A DNA stretch of 64,000 bases from Nitrobacteraceae bacterium AZCC 1564. GTDB taxonomy: Bacteria; Pseudomonadota; Alphaproteobacteria; Rhizobiales; Xanthobacteraceae. The translations under genes and the position numbers were made by a program. The stretch lies in NCBI GenBank assembly GCA_036924835.1, contig JBAGRR010000001.1:4603001-4667000 (forward strand). The letters run 5' to 3'. The notes beneath the pieces are model-generated. The model had not been told where the DNA came from. It searched no databases and worked only from the letters and a program-made list of their open reading frames with translations. Of this stretch, positions 39,401-44,449 are shown in pieces; position 1 is the stretch's first letter; the number at the start of each line of letters is the position of its first letter.

Positions 39401-40774
39401 GATAACGGCGGTACCGCCAATGGCGGCGTCGACACCGACCAGACGCCGAACACCATCACGTTCGACATCCCTACACCGCCGGTCATTTGGGCGCCGAGCG
39501 ATTTCAACTTCGCGCCGGCTTCAACCAATAACTCGGACATGTTCACGAAGTTGAACCTGCTCAAGTTCTCGGATGCTGGCTCGACCGGGCCTGTCACAGT
39601 GAAGTTGGAAACAGACGACGGTGCAGCCCGCTTCCTCGCAACAAGCAGTTCGGACGTCACCGTGTCTGGCAACAACACGACATCGATGACGCTGACGGGG
39701 ACCCTTGCGGCGATAAATGCCTTCATCGCCGACAATCACCTCACTTACGATCTGAACAACAGCTCGGGGGACGAGATCACCGTTACGATCACCGACAGTC
39801 GCGGAGCGACCGATACCGCAACGATCGATATCAACGACAACTACATCGGTGGTGGTAACGGCCAAAACCTTCCGTCCGCGGACACCTTCAATATCCATCA
39901 AGCACTGATTGATCTCGGTGGCGGCAGCGACTCCATCACGACAGGCTGGAATCATCTCGCGACCGATCCAACGACTTATCGTGGTGGAGAAAGCGGCGGC
40001 AACGATACGATACGTGTGGTGTTCACTGGCGATCAGCTGAATGAAATTCTCAACAACGTCACCCAGCGTGACGATCTTCGGGACTTCCTCAGCAATCCAG
40101 ACGCCCACGATCTCGATCTGAGTAGCTCGTCGTGGCACGCCAAGGTGGAGCAGTTTGAGGTCGCTAACCTCGGTCTCGCAACGCCGCATCCGACCGGAAG
40201 TCAGGATAACTATCTCGATCTCGCCACCTGGAAGGCGCTTCCGGCGGCCGTTGGAAGCGGTACGAGTGGTGCGGACCTCATGGTCGGCACGGCAGCTGGT
40301 CAGACGCTGGACGGCCTTGATGGCAACGATGTGCTTGCTGCGTATCACGGCGGCGCCAACACGCTAAACGGCGGTGGAGGTAAAGATCTTCTCCTCGGTG
40401 GCGATGGTGATGACGTGCTGAATGGTGGTCAGGGCAATGACACCCTTTCCGGCGGCAAGGGTGCTGACATGTTCAGGATCGACGCCGTTGGTACCTCTCA
40501 TCAGGATACGATCGTCGACTACGACTTCACCCAGGGCGACAAGCTCGATCTCTCTGCCTTGCTGGATAGTGCTTTCGACCCCGGCGACAACATCAATTCC
40601 TTCGTTAAGGTGCAGGTCTCAGGTGATGATCTGCTCGTCAGAGTGAATGCGTCAGGCAATGGCAACTTCACTGATGCGCAGAATGCCTTCTTGCTTGTCG
40701 GTGCCCACACGAGTGGTGGTGGCGATCCCATCAAGCTCTACTTTGATGGCCACGATCACGTGGTGACCGGCTAA
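24485..40774 (+). CDS. Giant LapA-like adhesin (5429 aa), type I secretion substrate
   Basis: GAGG precedes ATG 24485. Residues about 20-120 form an N-terminal beta domain (SVVVPLSYDGSVKADLSSIA) ending at Pro122-Ala-Ala-Gly125, a fit to the di-alanine site cut by LapG proteases. Most of the protein is a tandem array of VCBS/T1SS-143-type beta domains, each with a DGDGD-type Asp-rich segment. Jelly-roll-like, possibly sugar-binding modules interrupt it (about 795-960, 1330-1520, 2690-2840, 3255-3395 and 4470-4635). A vWA domain (about 4144-4333) shows the DLSAS metal site (Asp4150) and Asp4257 in SDGD. The C-terminus has RTX repeats (GGDGDDVLNGGQGNDTLSGG) and a type I export signal domain (GADMFRI ... 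DYDFTQGDKLDLS). There is no Sec signal. A LapG-type protease and a LapBCE-type exporter lie just downstream. Codon usage matches the neighbours. Confidence 0.92.
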   Translation: MNGPFQVAQANIATQTSGKPPARIVKVTKPFGEQSVVVPLSYDGSVKADLSSIAGENITLVHIGEKLIILFDNKSTVTLEPFFDSNGAPLNGITVEVSPGRDLTGTEFAALFPVTEDRSILPAAGDGNGPGAQASGANFTSVNVDPLAAPNPIDLLGQEDLPTFAINTILRQNDFINGIPSAGLTGVIALDEDELPGVFGNPNGPGDIDAPHTFSGTLTHDFGLDLAGDITFAAMNGVQQVINGITVTFTWNDATHTLTANDGSGDVFEVVITNPATGAYTVTLLGPLHHHADGLADNAETSDIFNLTYTVTDSNGTTANGTLALEINDDTPVAHDSAPTDTTVVIGEGEGQEGGNGEVVTHYATIDDEAQSGNTGDDTNGDDAGESSSVSGKLDIAPGADGLKAVAFTGLDGQPHVTVTADDGSHPTLQVIFVDPQTGIGTPENVTLVWQADGNGGGTLIGVSDHFSANNPAFTLTVDSQGNYTFDVHAPFAQPLTTDGSEGSSQIGWEDNIHVQFTYTATDGDGDKSSATLTFDIDDDTPTVVVTTDERGEGQEGKSLLVSLDESIGGDRGSLQSPTDGASDDTGNTQPDPTGTNPIGRMETAAGEGENAGGLQSLFNVIKSPGADGEKSTTYSYTFSLTGTGNGGEGEGQNTGVETSLKATGYENGTIYLFQEDATHIVGRVGGENGDIAIRITLTDANDLSGGQLVVEQYLAIDHGEDGNDFDTTKLLELVGEGASLGVTLTTTVTDGDGDQATASATYTLADGQSSTIGFQDDGPAPLAISAANGAANGLFFEGFAPNNDQWGAGSGINTSGTAGAWHIAASSHDGASNVQLERVGDGYRGADSPTDGVMVDMEATPGNLKLTQDIGGLTEGSVYHLTFEIGAANDAAAGSAKLAVFWNGVQVGEYTPNSGVMQTISIDVTAGNGNNQLTFEEIGTSGDNTGTFLANVKLADAIIIDETSGNDPGSNDTDSAAVAALFASVADTGIDPNMDHPQYAQGQHPVIVLGTPDYGTDGPAATNPIQVGLAVSSAGVDSGLTTTEGQHIYLFVENGLIVGRFDADGDANHTPETAAFALSIDQSGNLSIAQYVSLHQPDTGSHDEGVYLNPGTVLATVTLTDGDGDHTTSSADISSAIRFEDDGPSIDAAQNSSLRDWTLDEDVLPTGNDAFDNPADTNDYTAINGKPLGVNWGADGAKALTFAATDDQHPTIVVTDKNGAPVTDGLSSGGVALTYEITTNPDGGQTLTAYKGGDHSKVIFTLTLDPDAGSSGTFSFELKGPLDHPTGDGENTLNLNFGFTATDGDNDTASSSVTIRITDDVPVVASNGTNYITNGDFQAGNWSAPAWWGSAATNVPGWSISGDPSLPPQNGIQFERPLDGYLGLHSSTHDGMIDMGGSPGNYDLTQQIGANGTPHLVNGQQYVLELEVGAPFPSTAKMEVWWNNTLIGVIDTNVSSGQMEKFAFIVTGSGNPATDQLTFKEVGEGTAPINGTVNGQPLQGESYHGTYIANVKMFALNGVVDEDALNNAHAHGIGDSQPGDGPDGNAVAGNVTIGGTLGVKWGSDETDVDDVNGIQDGAGSTLTGRSLTFTDANVTVFGVNTLTSNGDAVSFARIGNNTKLVGFVDNDHNGTYSNGDRLVFDVTLSDDGSGSFKFTLHDNLDHAPGASENDIALQFNFTATDSDGDSAKGTFAVGVDDDLPVLVNGGEVSVSVNENDILTPWSVGTSPNIFDGSTELFTGAAKVTGTLAAAVKFGADGAGHGGFAFADKATVIAYMESLHLFSKETALPENGKELTYDLVGNVLIATEPGPDGNIVFTLTLNSNGSFEFRLFDELVHVAGDGTNTDLRSGDSSSISGIEFGHIIVATDGDGDSVTLGDNFEIKIVDDVPQVSISRTLLGAVQHDETPGVDLVFDSDTNSAAVKALFTGVVNPGDDLNVDGSGAIGYAHSSLPLVNVGVNYGADTPALSQTLSLQLIDGNTGKPAAEGFQRDSGLFTTEHQKIILSKEGDLIVGRVDADGNGHVDQNDVAAFAIHIGQDGDVSIVQYLSLQHPNTSSSDENVDLNGLIAAQVSVTDSDGDTATDFVNIGDKIRFGDDGPQAVNDSQKTVTEGASAIGGNVMTNDDASADGATVTMVRVDGHNYSVPQDGSATTVTTSLGVYTFDNHGNWTFTPNGNLNNANGVDASFTYTLTDGDGDADTAKQTIKVNDGANPTVSSNITITLDEEALGNANATGTNPSSTAEQDSSHTLTFTSGSDNIKSIAFAAGTNGITVNVDGINGADIVWTRVDGTHLIGKIGGVDAISVELTLPGLPILAGGHTGDVTVTATLLDNFPHPKGGGENTITLSGIKVVATDTDNDTVTGNVNVTINDDVPAATAEASQNVVEGGLAQGQLDFVGGADGATVTHIGNVKLIFGNDGFSQSVDIGAGTIKVKSDGSYVFTADASVNNTNGDVPVHTTFTVTDRDGDTSTANIDFAVTDTGIASVSASNAAADEDDIPVIGNNNDPAAGDDVTSASGHISYTLGADAVKSVELSANTTGLIKLDGTPIHTAWDQQTHTLIGYGTDINDIVFKIVVTDVNNTGANYEVTLVQPILHPDYTDPSNPASTSYEDNKGFTVTVTVTDADDSQNTATFTVSIDDDSPVILSPEDGSTSEVNIAAATAVAHGSLGIHFGADGPAAPAAPSSGGTPRTINFDDAHNGTLPGNQYTHDGFTFHTNQGIANATGTAGQMYGTVITVADNGGQPFTITQMDLGLYGTSTGAPADNVRLTGVDANTGETIVVIFNVGTTISLGGAGTTFHAAGTDFEGVSLSSLTIEPVLGWQGNYIFNGSVVVDNVVFSSGSAPLTHGAVSFADLTTAINNVTIVDSDHHAVAPASLTSHGETIHYALLDSMTLVGYTGDTAPTAIDGTNVVFSVVLSQDANHPNGAYDFTLRQPLDDLPSGVSDLNFTFDFTAKDGDGDAVNGHFSIDVKDDVPTIVHDAVVGGAVDEDALTVASIGNADDQRSGETAGIGSASATVSGEANSLNALVHFGADGPGVIQLASQADAKSWIVGLDLWSQGHKIDNVMISGHTLTALADDGRSVFSLLINDDGSWKFTLIDQIDHPVTNDPETPLEEKAFEDTISLDLSGLLVATDGDGDPTPLAGANFEITVRDDIPYFDAVAPVTVTDVGELVTGTSGFHVGADEPGQLSVTAPEIDGVSVTSSTDDDGVITVTGTFSDSGKVYYVLSVNPDGTYQFEIENLPSVEKPVAEVDLSAGFGPIPSKDFGAFTISANNGHNINGSGGGVGVDNANSDGSEGLTIKFDHQMTVADLGLKFMGNEDITLQWKAYSSTDPSHFETGTKTFHAHADGSLTVDIVDHDGGTTNIPNFDTLEITGVTGKVKISSVGGTEIVEDQHPTSFDFGLTGTDKDGDAASGAIHINYQPDLLPSVTAPPISVDEKGLPPHGAGLPAGSGEMANGNANDNSDQSERHSGTITIEPGDGPSVVTINGVTVLAAGQDISGTYGTLHIDSVTPTSISYTYTLTKNGSGDAAHDDFAIKVTDSDGDPATTTLSISIVDDVPAATAEGLQTVAEGASIQGKLDFVAGADGATVTHINGVELHFGQGNGYSQSVDIGAGTIKVKADGSYIFTAGASVDNTHGDVPVHATFTVTDGDDDTSTADVDFAVTDANVPEGGTSKATVDDDGLTGGNGESTVGDASDSNADGDNNEATFAGTLAGATGADVPGTFDFASLDGAQGTVGQESVKYSWAGNTLTAMVSGGDRNGTPLFSVEVDPTTGAYQVTLLHNILHSAGDNAEAGDITVSLPYTITDSDGSHTTGTLQITFDDDAPTAHAGNAVSIDETAGVMIGDNLLSGDSNGVGKDALGADGATVTHVKLPGSSQFEEISTWASDGHGGHTKDVAGVGVYTFNADGSWTFDPHSNASNANIDGSFSYRITDGDGDTSEATQTVTVVNTNSLPTAGEATASIDDDGLQHGNPGDADNGDVALPSPENVANGTLPHDYQADGKASSDPIGFAPMDGQHGTVGTESVTYHWDATSNTLTATSDAGRGDIFKIVVDDTTNDGIDNGTDSGNGNYQLTLLQPVMHDDGDGENNATVELTYQVKDSSDDTAEGKLTVTFNDDTPVAHDQTASVTEGSTPTLNAILVIDLSASMNDSSGVQGLTRLELMQQAVANYLNSSGVHFNEIVIYTFNDGAHYEGTFTNVQDAINKVNSYDSNDLVAATEYDSTAEDVREHFEDNVHLTEADQTHLLFLSDGDPTGGSALNTQTEQNNWRDFLNDAGVDKVFAVGFGGIDDTSFLNPMAPRPGDEAIAVENPDQLAATLEGSLPSSISGNVLFGQDGVAGGGDDVSFGADGGHIHSIKVGDVTYTYHPETGDITASDGHNPVQNTPELTVTTALGGALEFNFQTGAWEYSAPPNGVSQTTNENFDYVIVDGDGDTADATLTVTVVDVPNQPPVLHLNEPGESGNVSDNFSSSGYGGGSGWSGSWVESSDGGGSNGGASSGDIRLSGSGSNGRLRFGDDNDNNDGSAGGATITRDVDLTNAVSAKLTFSVVQDDANTGEDLIIEAWNGTTWQEIGRVLGSASNGTTNFDIDLTAAQMGPDSSIRFRMETGLEEDEFYYIDNVNVAYTTVTPSVDHVASFTENGDAISIAPAGPTITDTDDTVMESAKIVLTNAKAGDVLAVGGLPAGIGYTIDTSVAGQITVNLSGNASLASYQAAIKAVTYQNTSDNPGSDDRVIHVTVTDDHGNASNVATTTVHVTPINDAPTTNDVSVSANEGVSSIAISLTGGDVDGTVSSFKITGLPSGGTLYSDAALTQVIANGDTVSASGNSATVYFKPASDDANGTMTFKYAAVDNDGTADGSPATATINITPVNDAPEGADKTFALSIGGSKTFTASDFGFSDTHDSPANAPKSVIITTLPGEGRLTLNGIAVTAGQEITADKIGGLKFTAIGSEVGENYASFTFQVRDNGGTANGGVDTDQTPNTITFDIPTPPVIWAPSDFNFAPASTNNSDMFTKLNLLKFSDAGSTGPVTVKLETDDGAARFLATSSSDVTVSGNNTTSMTLTGTLAAINAFIADNHLTYDLNNSSGDEITVTITDSRGATDTATIDINDNYIGGGNGQNLPSADTFNIHQALIDLGGGSDSITTGWNHLATDPTTYRGGESGGNDTIRVVFTGDQLNEILNNVTQRDDLRDFLSNPDAHDLDLSSSSWHAKVEQFEVANLGLATPHPTGSQDNYLDLATWKALPAAVGSGTSGADLMVGTAAGQTLDGLDGNDVLAAYHGGANTLNGGGGKDLLLGGDGDDVLNGGQGNDTLSGGKGADMFRIDAVGTSHQDTIVDYDFTQGDKLDLSALLDSAFDPGDNINSFVKVQVSGDDLLVRVNASGNGNFTDAQNAFLLVGAHTSGGGDPIKLYFDGHDHVVTG

Positions 40775-40795
40775 AGCCGGAAGACACCAATATCA

Positions 40796-40832
40796 AAAGC
40801 CCGCCGGATCGTCTCCGGCGGGCTTTGTCTTT
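40796..40832 (+). terminator. Terminator of the giant adhesin gene
   Basis: A 13-bp stem AAAGCCCGCCGGA / TCCGGCGGGCTTT (40796-40808 with 40814-40826), a 5-base loop, then TGTCTTT. It lies between convergent genes. Confidence 0.88.
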
Positions 40833-40905
40833 AAGGCGTGGTCAAACCGCAAACCCGGCCGCCGCGGATTCCGGCACAGCTGCCTTTGAACGCGTATTTA
40901 CGTGA

Positions 40906-41364
40906 TCAGATGTCCCGCCATGGCGATCCGCTGACGAGGATCTTGATGCGCTGCGTTTCAGCGCGGCCCTTCGGATATCTCACTTCGATCGTCACTACGT
41001 CCACACCCATAAAATCCGGTTTGGAGCGATAGAACGCCACAAAGCCGGGCACTTCCAGTGCAAGGCAGTGTTTGTAGTTTGTGCCGGTGACCCGTCCGCG
41101 CTTGATACTCACTGCTCCGCTCATAGGCTTGTCGACCAGGCGAAGCGCGGGCAGAGGGCCCGACGTGCAATCCGGCTCGATGTTGATGTAGACTCCGATG
41201 CGGATGTCTTTCCCAGGCCGTCCCTTGGCAATGCGTTCTACAACCTGCTGGGCGACGGCACCGGTGCTGATGCCTGCAAGCAGCATGCAAACTGTCAGGC
41301 AGCGTGCGGCAAACGTGATCCATGCGCGTCGCGGCCGTGCAGAAAGCTGACCCGTCGCTGCCAT
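40906..41364 (-). CDS. Exported hypothetical protein beside giant adhesin
   Basis: 152 residues from ATG 41362-41364, which has GGAGGCCGCGCG just upstream. The frame stays open to 41499, but those residues are atypical. An N-terminal signal peptide (TFAARCLTVCMLLAGISTGA, then VAQ) leads into a beta-rich domain (RIGVYINIEPDCTSGPLPAL ... GVDVVTIEVRYPKGRAETQR). The IEPDC...PALRLVDKP and HCLALEVPGF segments suggest an Ig-like periplasmic fold with two cysteines. I do not recognise the family. It is convergent with the adhesin and upstream in orientation of the LapG-like gene, so a link to adhesin handling is possible but only by position. Confidence 0.7.
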   Translation of the reverse strand: MAATGQLSARPRRAWITFAARCLTVCMLLAGISTGAVAQQVVERIAKGRPGKDIRIGVYINIEPDCTSGPLPALRLVDKPMSGAVSIKRGRVTGTNYKHCLALEVPGFVAFYRSKPDFMGVDVVTIEVRYPKGRAETQRIKILVSGSPWRDI

Positions 41365-41592
41365 CGCGCGGCCTCCTCTATGACTTAGAGTTTTGACGCG
41401 TTTTCTTGACGCGAACCGGTCGCCACTTCGCTCGAAAACGCTCCAGATCAATGACTTCAAAAAAATGCGTGGTCGTAAGATCGAATTGAAACATAGCACG
41501 GCGTGGCGCGCCTGACATCAGGACAGCGTCGCGCGCTTCTGCGACCTGGGGTCGGCTATCGAGGATAGGCGACGCAAAAGGAAAAGAGCCTG

Positions 41593-41616
41593 CTGTGGTG
41601 GTTCAGAAGTTCGCGC
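41593..41616 (-). repeat. Half of a type B repeat
   Basis: CTGTGGTGGTTCAGAAGTTC then GCGC equals one end of an inverted type B copy. It abuts the stop codon of the LapG-like gene at 41617-41619. Confidence 0.75.
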
Positions 41617-42702
41617 TTACATGAGCACCGGCAGCGATGACGCGCCGGAGCTCAGGCTGACAGTATTCTCCGGGGTGGCGAATTCGGTGTTCTCGATGCC
41701 GGCAGACTGTAGGGATACAGCACTTGCATCGGCGCCGACGCTGTTCGCCGCAGGTGCAACCGCCTTGCTATCGTCCTGTGTCCGCTGGCCCAGGTAGGGC
41801 GAAGCAAACATGTTCACGCCGCTCTGGTCGAGTTCGACCAATGGCGTGAAATGCTGCAATTCGCTGTCCATCGAGAGTGCAGCATAACGGTTGTCGAGCA
41901 CTGTCCAAACGCCATCGAGCCGCACCGCAAGCACGGCATGGTCTTCACGCACGGCGCGATCGCGCACCAGGAGCACACGCAGATCTTGTTCGGCAACGCC
42001 GGCTTCACGCAGCAGCACATACTTGGCAATCGCGTAATCTTCGCAATCGCCACGGCCGCTGCCGAGCGAGGCCAGCGGCGAGGACCAGACGTCGATCGCG
42101 GCATGTTGAACGAGATCGCGCGTATAGCGGATCGCGGTGTTGATCAGCCGGTTAGCGGCTTCAACGCGCGCTTTGCCTTCGCGGCCGCGCACGTCATCCA
42201 CCATCAAGGTAAATCGTCGCGCGGCTTCGCTGCATGTGGCGTTATCGTTCTTGCAGTTCGCAGCTTCGCGCAGGTCCGCTGCGATGTCGCCCTGCACAGA
42301 GCGCCATTTCCGCCACAGCACGCCTTCGGGCGCGCGGAACGTGAACAGGCCGAACGGCTCGTTCGTTGTGGTGGGACGCTCCACGGTGATCGCATCGCCC
42401 GGCGCATCAGACACGACATCGTCGCTGGTGATGGAAGCGAGACGAACCGTCGGCATCGGCGGCGTCTTGCCGTCGAGCTTGGCCAGAACGCTGTTGATCG
42501 AAAAGAATTTTGCGCCGTTCGTCTGCGCACGCACGGGTTCGGGCGCAAGCGGCACCATCATTGACGGCGTGATCAGATCGTCAAAGATGTATTTCCTCGG
42601 CTTGGCCTTTGCCGCAGCCTCGGTCGGCATCGCGCTACCCGCGATCAATGTGAGGCACGCAATTGCCCCGATGACGCAAAGCGCCCGTGAAACAAACGAC
42701 AT
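41617..42702 (-). CDS. LapG-type periplasmic cysteine protease (BTLCP family)
   Basis: 361 residues. The signal peptide spans about 1-30 (FVSRALCVIGAIACLTLIAG, then SAMPTEA). A long linker of low similarity precedes the transglutaminase-like cysteine protease core (about 125-300). Cys220 in GRGDCEDYA, His255 in VREDHAVLAV and Asp270 in WTVLDN form the expected triad. The pattern KWRSVQGDI and SPLASLGSGRGDCEDYAIAK is typical of the family. LapG proteases act in the periplasm, cutting the N-terminus of a LapA-type adhesin after a di-alanine and so releasing it from the cell surface; LapD holds LapG back when c-di-GMP is high. The adjacent 5429-residue adhesin has a fitting PAAG site. The C-terminal 60 residues look disordered. 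It is larger than Pseudomonas LapG because of the N- and C-terminal extensions. Confidence 0.9.
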   Translation of the reverse strand: MSFVSRALCVIGAIACLTLIAGSAMPTEAAAKAKPRKYIFDDLITPSMMVPLAPEPVRAQTNGAKFFSINSVLAKLDGKTPPMPTVRLASITSDDVVSDAPGDAITVERPTTTNEPFGLFTFRAPEGVLWRKWRSVQGDIAADLREAANCKNDNATCSEAARRFTLMVDDVRGREGKARVEAANRLINTAIRYTRDLVQHAAIDVWSSPLASLGSGRGDCEDYAIAKYVLLREAGVAEQDLRVLLVRDRAVREDHAVLAVRLDGVWTVLDNRYAALSMDSELQHFTPLVELDQSGVNMFASPYLGQRTQDDSKAVAPAANSVGADASAVSLQSAGIENTEFATPENTVSLSSGASSLPVLM

Positions 42703-43105
42703 AATAAACGCCCCTGTATCCCGGGTCTGTCGGTCGGCCTCGGGGCCGATCCCGTCCCGTGTGATGGGGCGATCATGGGCGAGCGGAACTCAAACGGCGT
42801 TAAACGGCGTTCACTTGTGCGGCTATATTGCGTGGCACGGAAAAGCGCACCACAACAAAATGCGTCGCGATTGAGCCAAATTATTTCCTACGGCGTAACG
42901 GCGTGTTAACGCTGATGAAACGTGAAGAACTCGACGAGAGCCTCTAGTGTGGTGGTTCAGAAGTTCGCTTCATTTTCTCCACGAGTCCTTCAAGCGAACT
43001 TCTGAACCTGAACCACACTAGAATCATAGGTTGCTAGTGTCCTTTCGAATCCGAAGTTCGCTACGGGGTGTACTGCATTATGAGGCGAACTTCGGATTCG
43101 GGACG
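42703..43105. other. Intergenic region with inverted composite repeat
   Basis: The first 240 bases are the upstream region of the LapG-like gene; no clear -35/-10 pair was identified. The rest is the B-A composite repeat. Confidence 0.5.
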
Positions 43106-43109
43106 CTAG
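42943..43109 (-). repeat. Composite B-A palindromic repeat, inverted
   Basis: Type B at 42943-43021 and type A at 43034-43109, reverse orientation, spacer AATCATAGGTTG. The right terminal CTAG provides the TAG stop codon of the HlyD-family gene that ends at 43106. Confidence 0.92.
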
Positions 43110-44449
43110 CGCTCGCGCAGCGCTTCCTCGCGCAGCATGCGGGCGGGCTTCACGAGATAGTCGAGCACGGATTTTGATCCGGTGAGGACTTCGACCGTGG
43201 TGACCATGCCCGGAATGATCGGCAGCGGATGTTCGCTGGTGCCGAGGTGGTTCTTGTCGGTGCGCACGATGACCCGGTAGAACGCTTCGCTTTTCTCGCC
43301 GCCGCCGCTGCGCTCCGGCTTGTCATCGACGATGGCGTCGGCGCTGATGCGCTCGACCTTGCCCTTGAGCGAGCCGTAGACCGAAGAATCGTAAGCCGTC
43401 ACCTTGACGACAGCATCTTGCCCTGCGCGGATGAATGCGATGTCCTGTGGCTTGATGCGGCCTTCGACCAGCAGCGTGTCGTCGAGGGGCACGATGTCCA
43501 TCACGTTCGCGCCGGGCTGCACCACCGCGCCGATGGTCGTCACGTTCAATTTGTTGACGATGCCGTGCACTGGCGAACGCAGGTCGGTACGGAACACGCG
43601 GTCTTTCGCGGCCTTGATGTTTTCGTCGAGCACGGCGAGGTCACCACGGGACTTCGCGAGATCCTCGTCGGCCTGGGCGCGAAGCGTGGTCTTTGCGTTC
43701 TCCAGCCGCGACTGCGCCTCCTGGATCGCGGCCTCGGCCTTAGCCTTCGAGGCCTTGATCACTTCGATCTGTCCGCGCATTTCGCTGGCCTGACGGTCGA
43801 CACGCAGCATCTCGATTTCAGGCACGACCTTCTGCTGATACAGATTGCGCGTGAGATCGACCTCGCGCTGCAAGAGTTTCAGCGTCTCGGTAAGCTTCAC
43901 TTCGGTCGCGCTGTATTCATCGTATTCGCGGCGGCGCTGGGTTTCCTGCTGCGCGACGACGTCGATGTCCTGCGCAAGCTTGCGCGCGCGCGCTTCATAC
44001 AGGCTCTTCTCTGCGGCAACAGCCTTGGGCGCCGCCTTTTCGAGTTCGGCAGGGAACACGAGTTTGTCTTTGCCCGCGGCTTCGGTTTCGAGACGGACCA
44101 CGCGCGCCGCTGTGGCCGCGCGCCGTTCCCGGATTTCGCCGAACTCGGACGCGAATTTGGTGTCCTCGATCCGCATCAGGGTCTGGCCCTGGTTCACGAT
44201 GGCGCCTTCCTCCACCAGGATTGCGCCGACGATGCCGCCTTCAAGCGATTGCACCACTTGGATCTGGCGCGTGGGAATGACGCGTCCGTTGCCGCGCTTC
44301 ACTTCATCGAGCACGGCGAAATGCGCCCAGATCAGTCCGACGAGAAACAGCGCCAGCGTGCAGATCAGGATGAGCCGCGAGGTGCGAGGCGTGCGCAGCT
44401 CGACCGCCGCGCGGATATCGTTGGCGAAGGCGAAATCAGACTGCTGCAT
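43106..44449 (-). CDS. HlyD-family membrane fusion protein, LapC type
   Basis: 447 residues. One membrane helix (about 25-47, LILICTLALFLVGLIWAHFA) follows a short cytoplasmic part. Then come the first lipoyl half (QIQVVQSLEGGIVGAILVEE), a long coiled coil (about 105-295), the second lipoyl half (LRSPVHGIVNKLNVTTIGAV) and a barrel domain. It should bridge the LapB-type ABC protein and the TolC-like channel for adhesin export. It overlaps the upstream ABC gene by 14 bases. The stop codon TAG comes from the terminal CTAG of the flanking repeat, so the natural end may once have been elsewhere; the C-terminus LREEALRER is nonetheless close to what the family shows. Confidence 0.93.
   Translation of the reverse strand: MQQSDFAFANDIRAAVELRTPRTSRLILICTLALFLVGLIWAHFAVLDEVKRGNGRVIPTRQIQVVQSLEGGIVGAILVEEGAIVNQGQTLMRIEDTKFASEFGEIRERRAATAARVVRLETEAAGKDKLVFPAELEKAAPKAVAAEKSLYEARARKLAQDIDVVAQQETQRRREYDEYSATEVKLTETLKLLQREVDLTRNLYQQKVVPEIEMLRVDRQASEMRGQIEVIKASKAKAEAAIQEAQSRLENAKTTLRAQADEDLAKSRGDLAVLDENIKAAKDRVFRTDLRSPVHGIVNKLNVTTIGAVVQPGANVMDIVPLDDTLLVEGRIKPQDIAFIRAGQDAVVKVTAYDSSVYGSLKGKVERISADAIVDDKPERSGGGEKSEAFYRVIVRTDKNHLGTSEHPLPIIPGMVTTVEVLTGSKSVLDYLVKPARMLREEALRER

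Noticed and set aside
12496-40774. Tandem sequence repeats that might be taken for a CRISPR array or satellite
   Set aside because: The repeats are in frame within two giant coding sequences and encode RTX, VCBS-type and beta-helix units.
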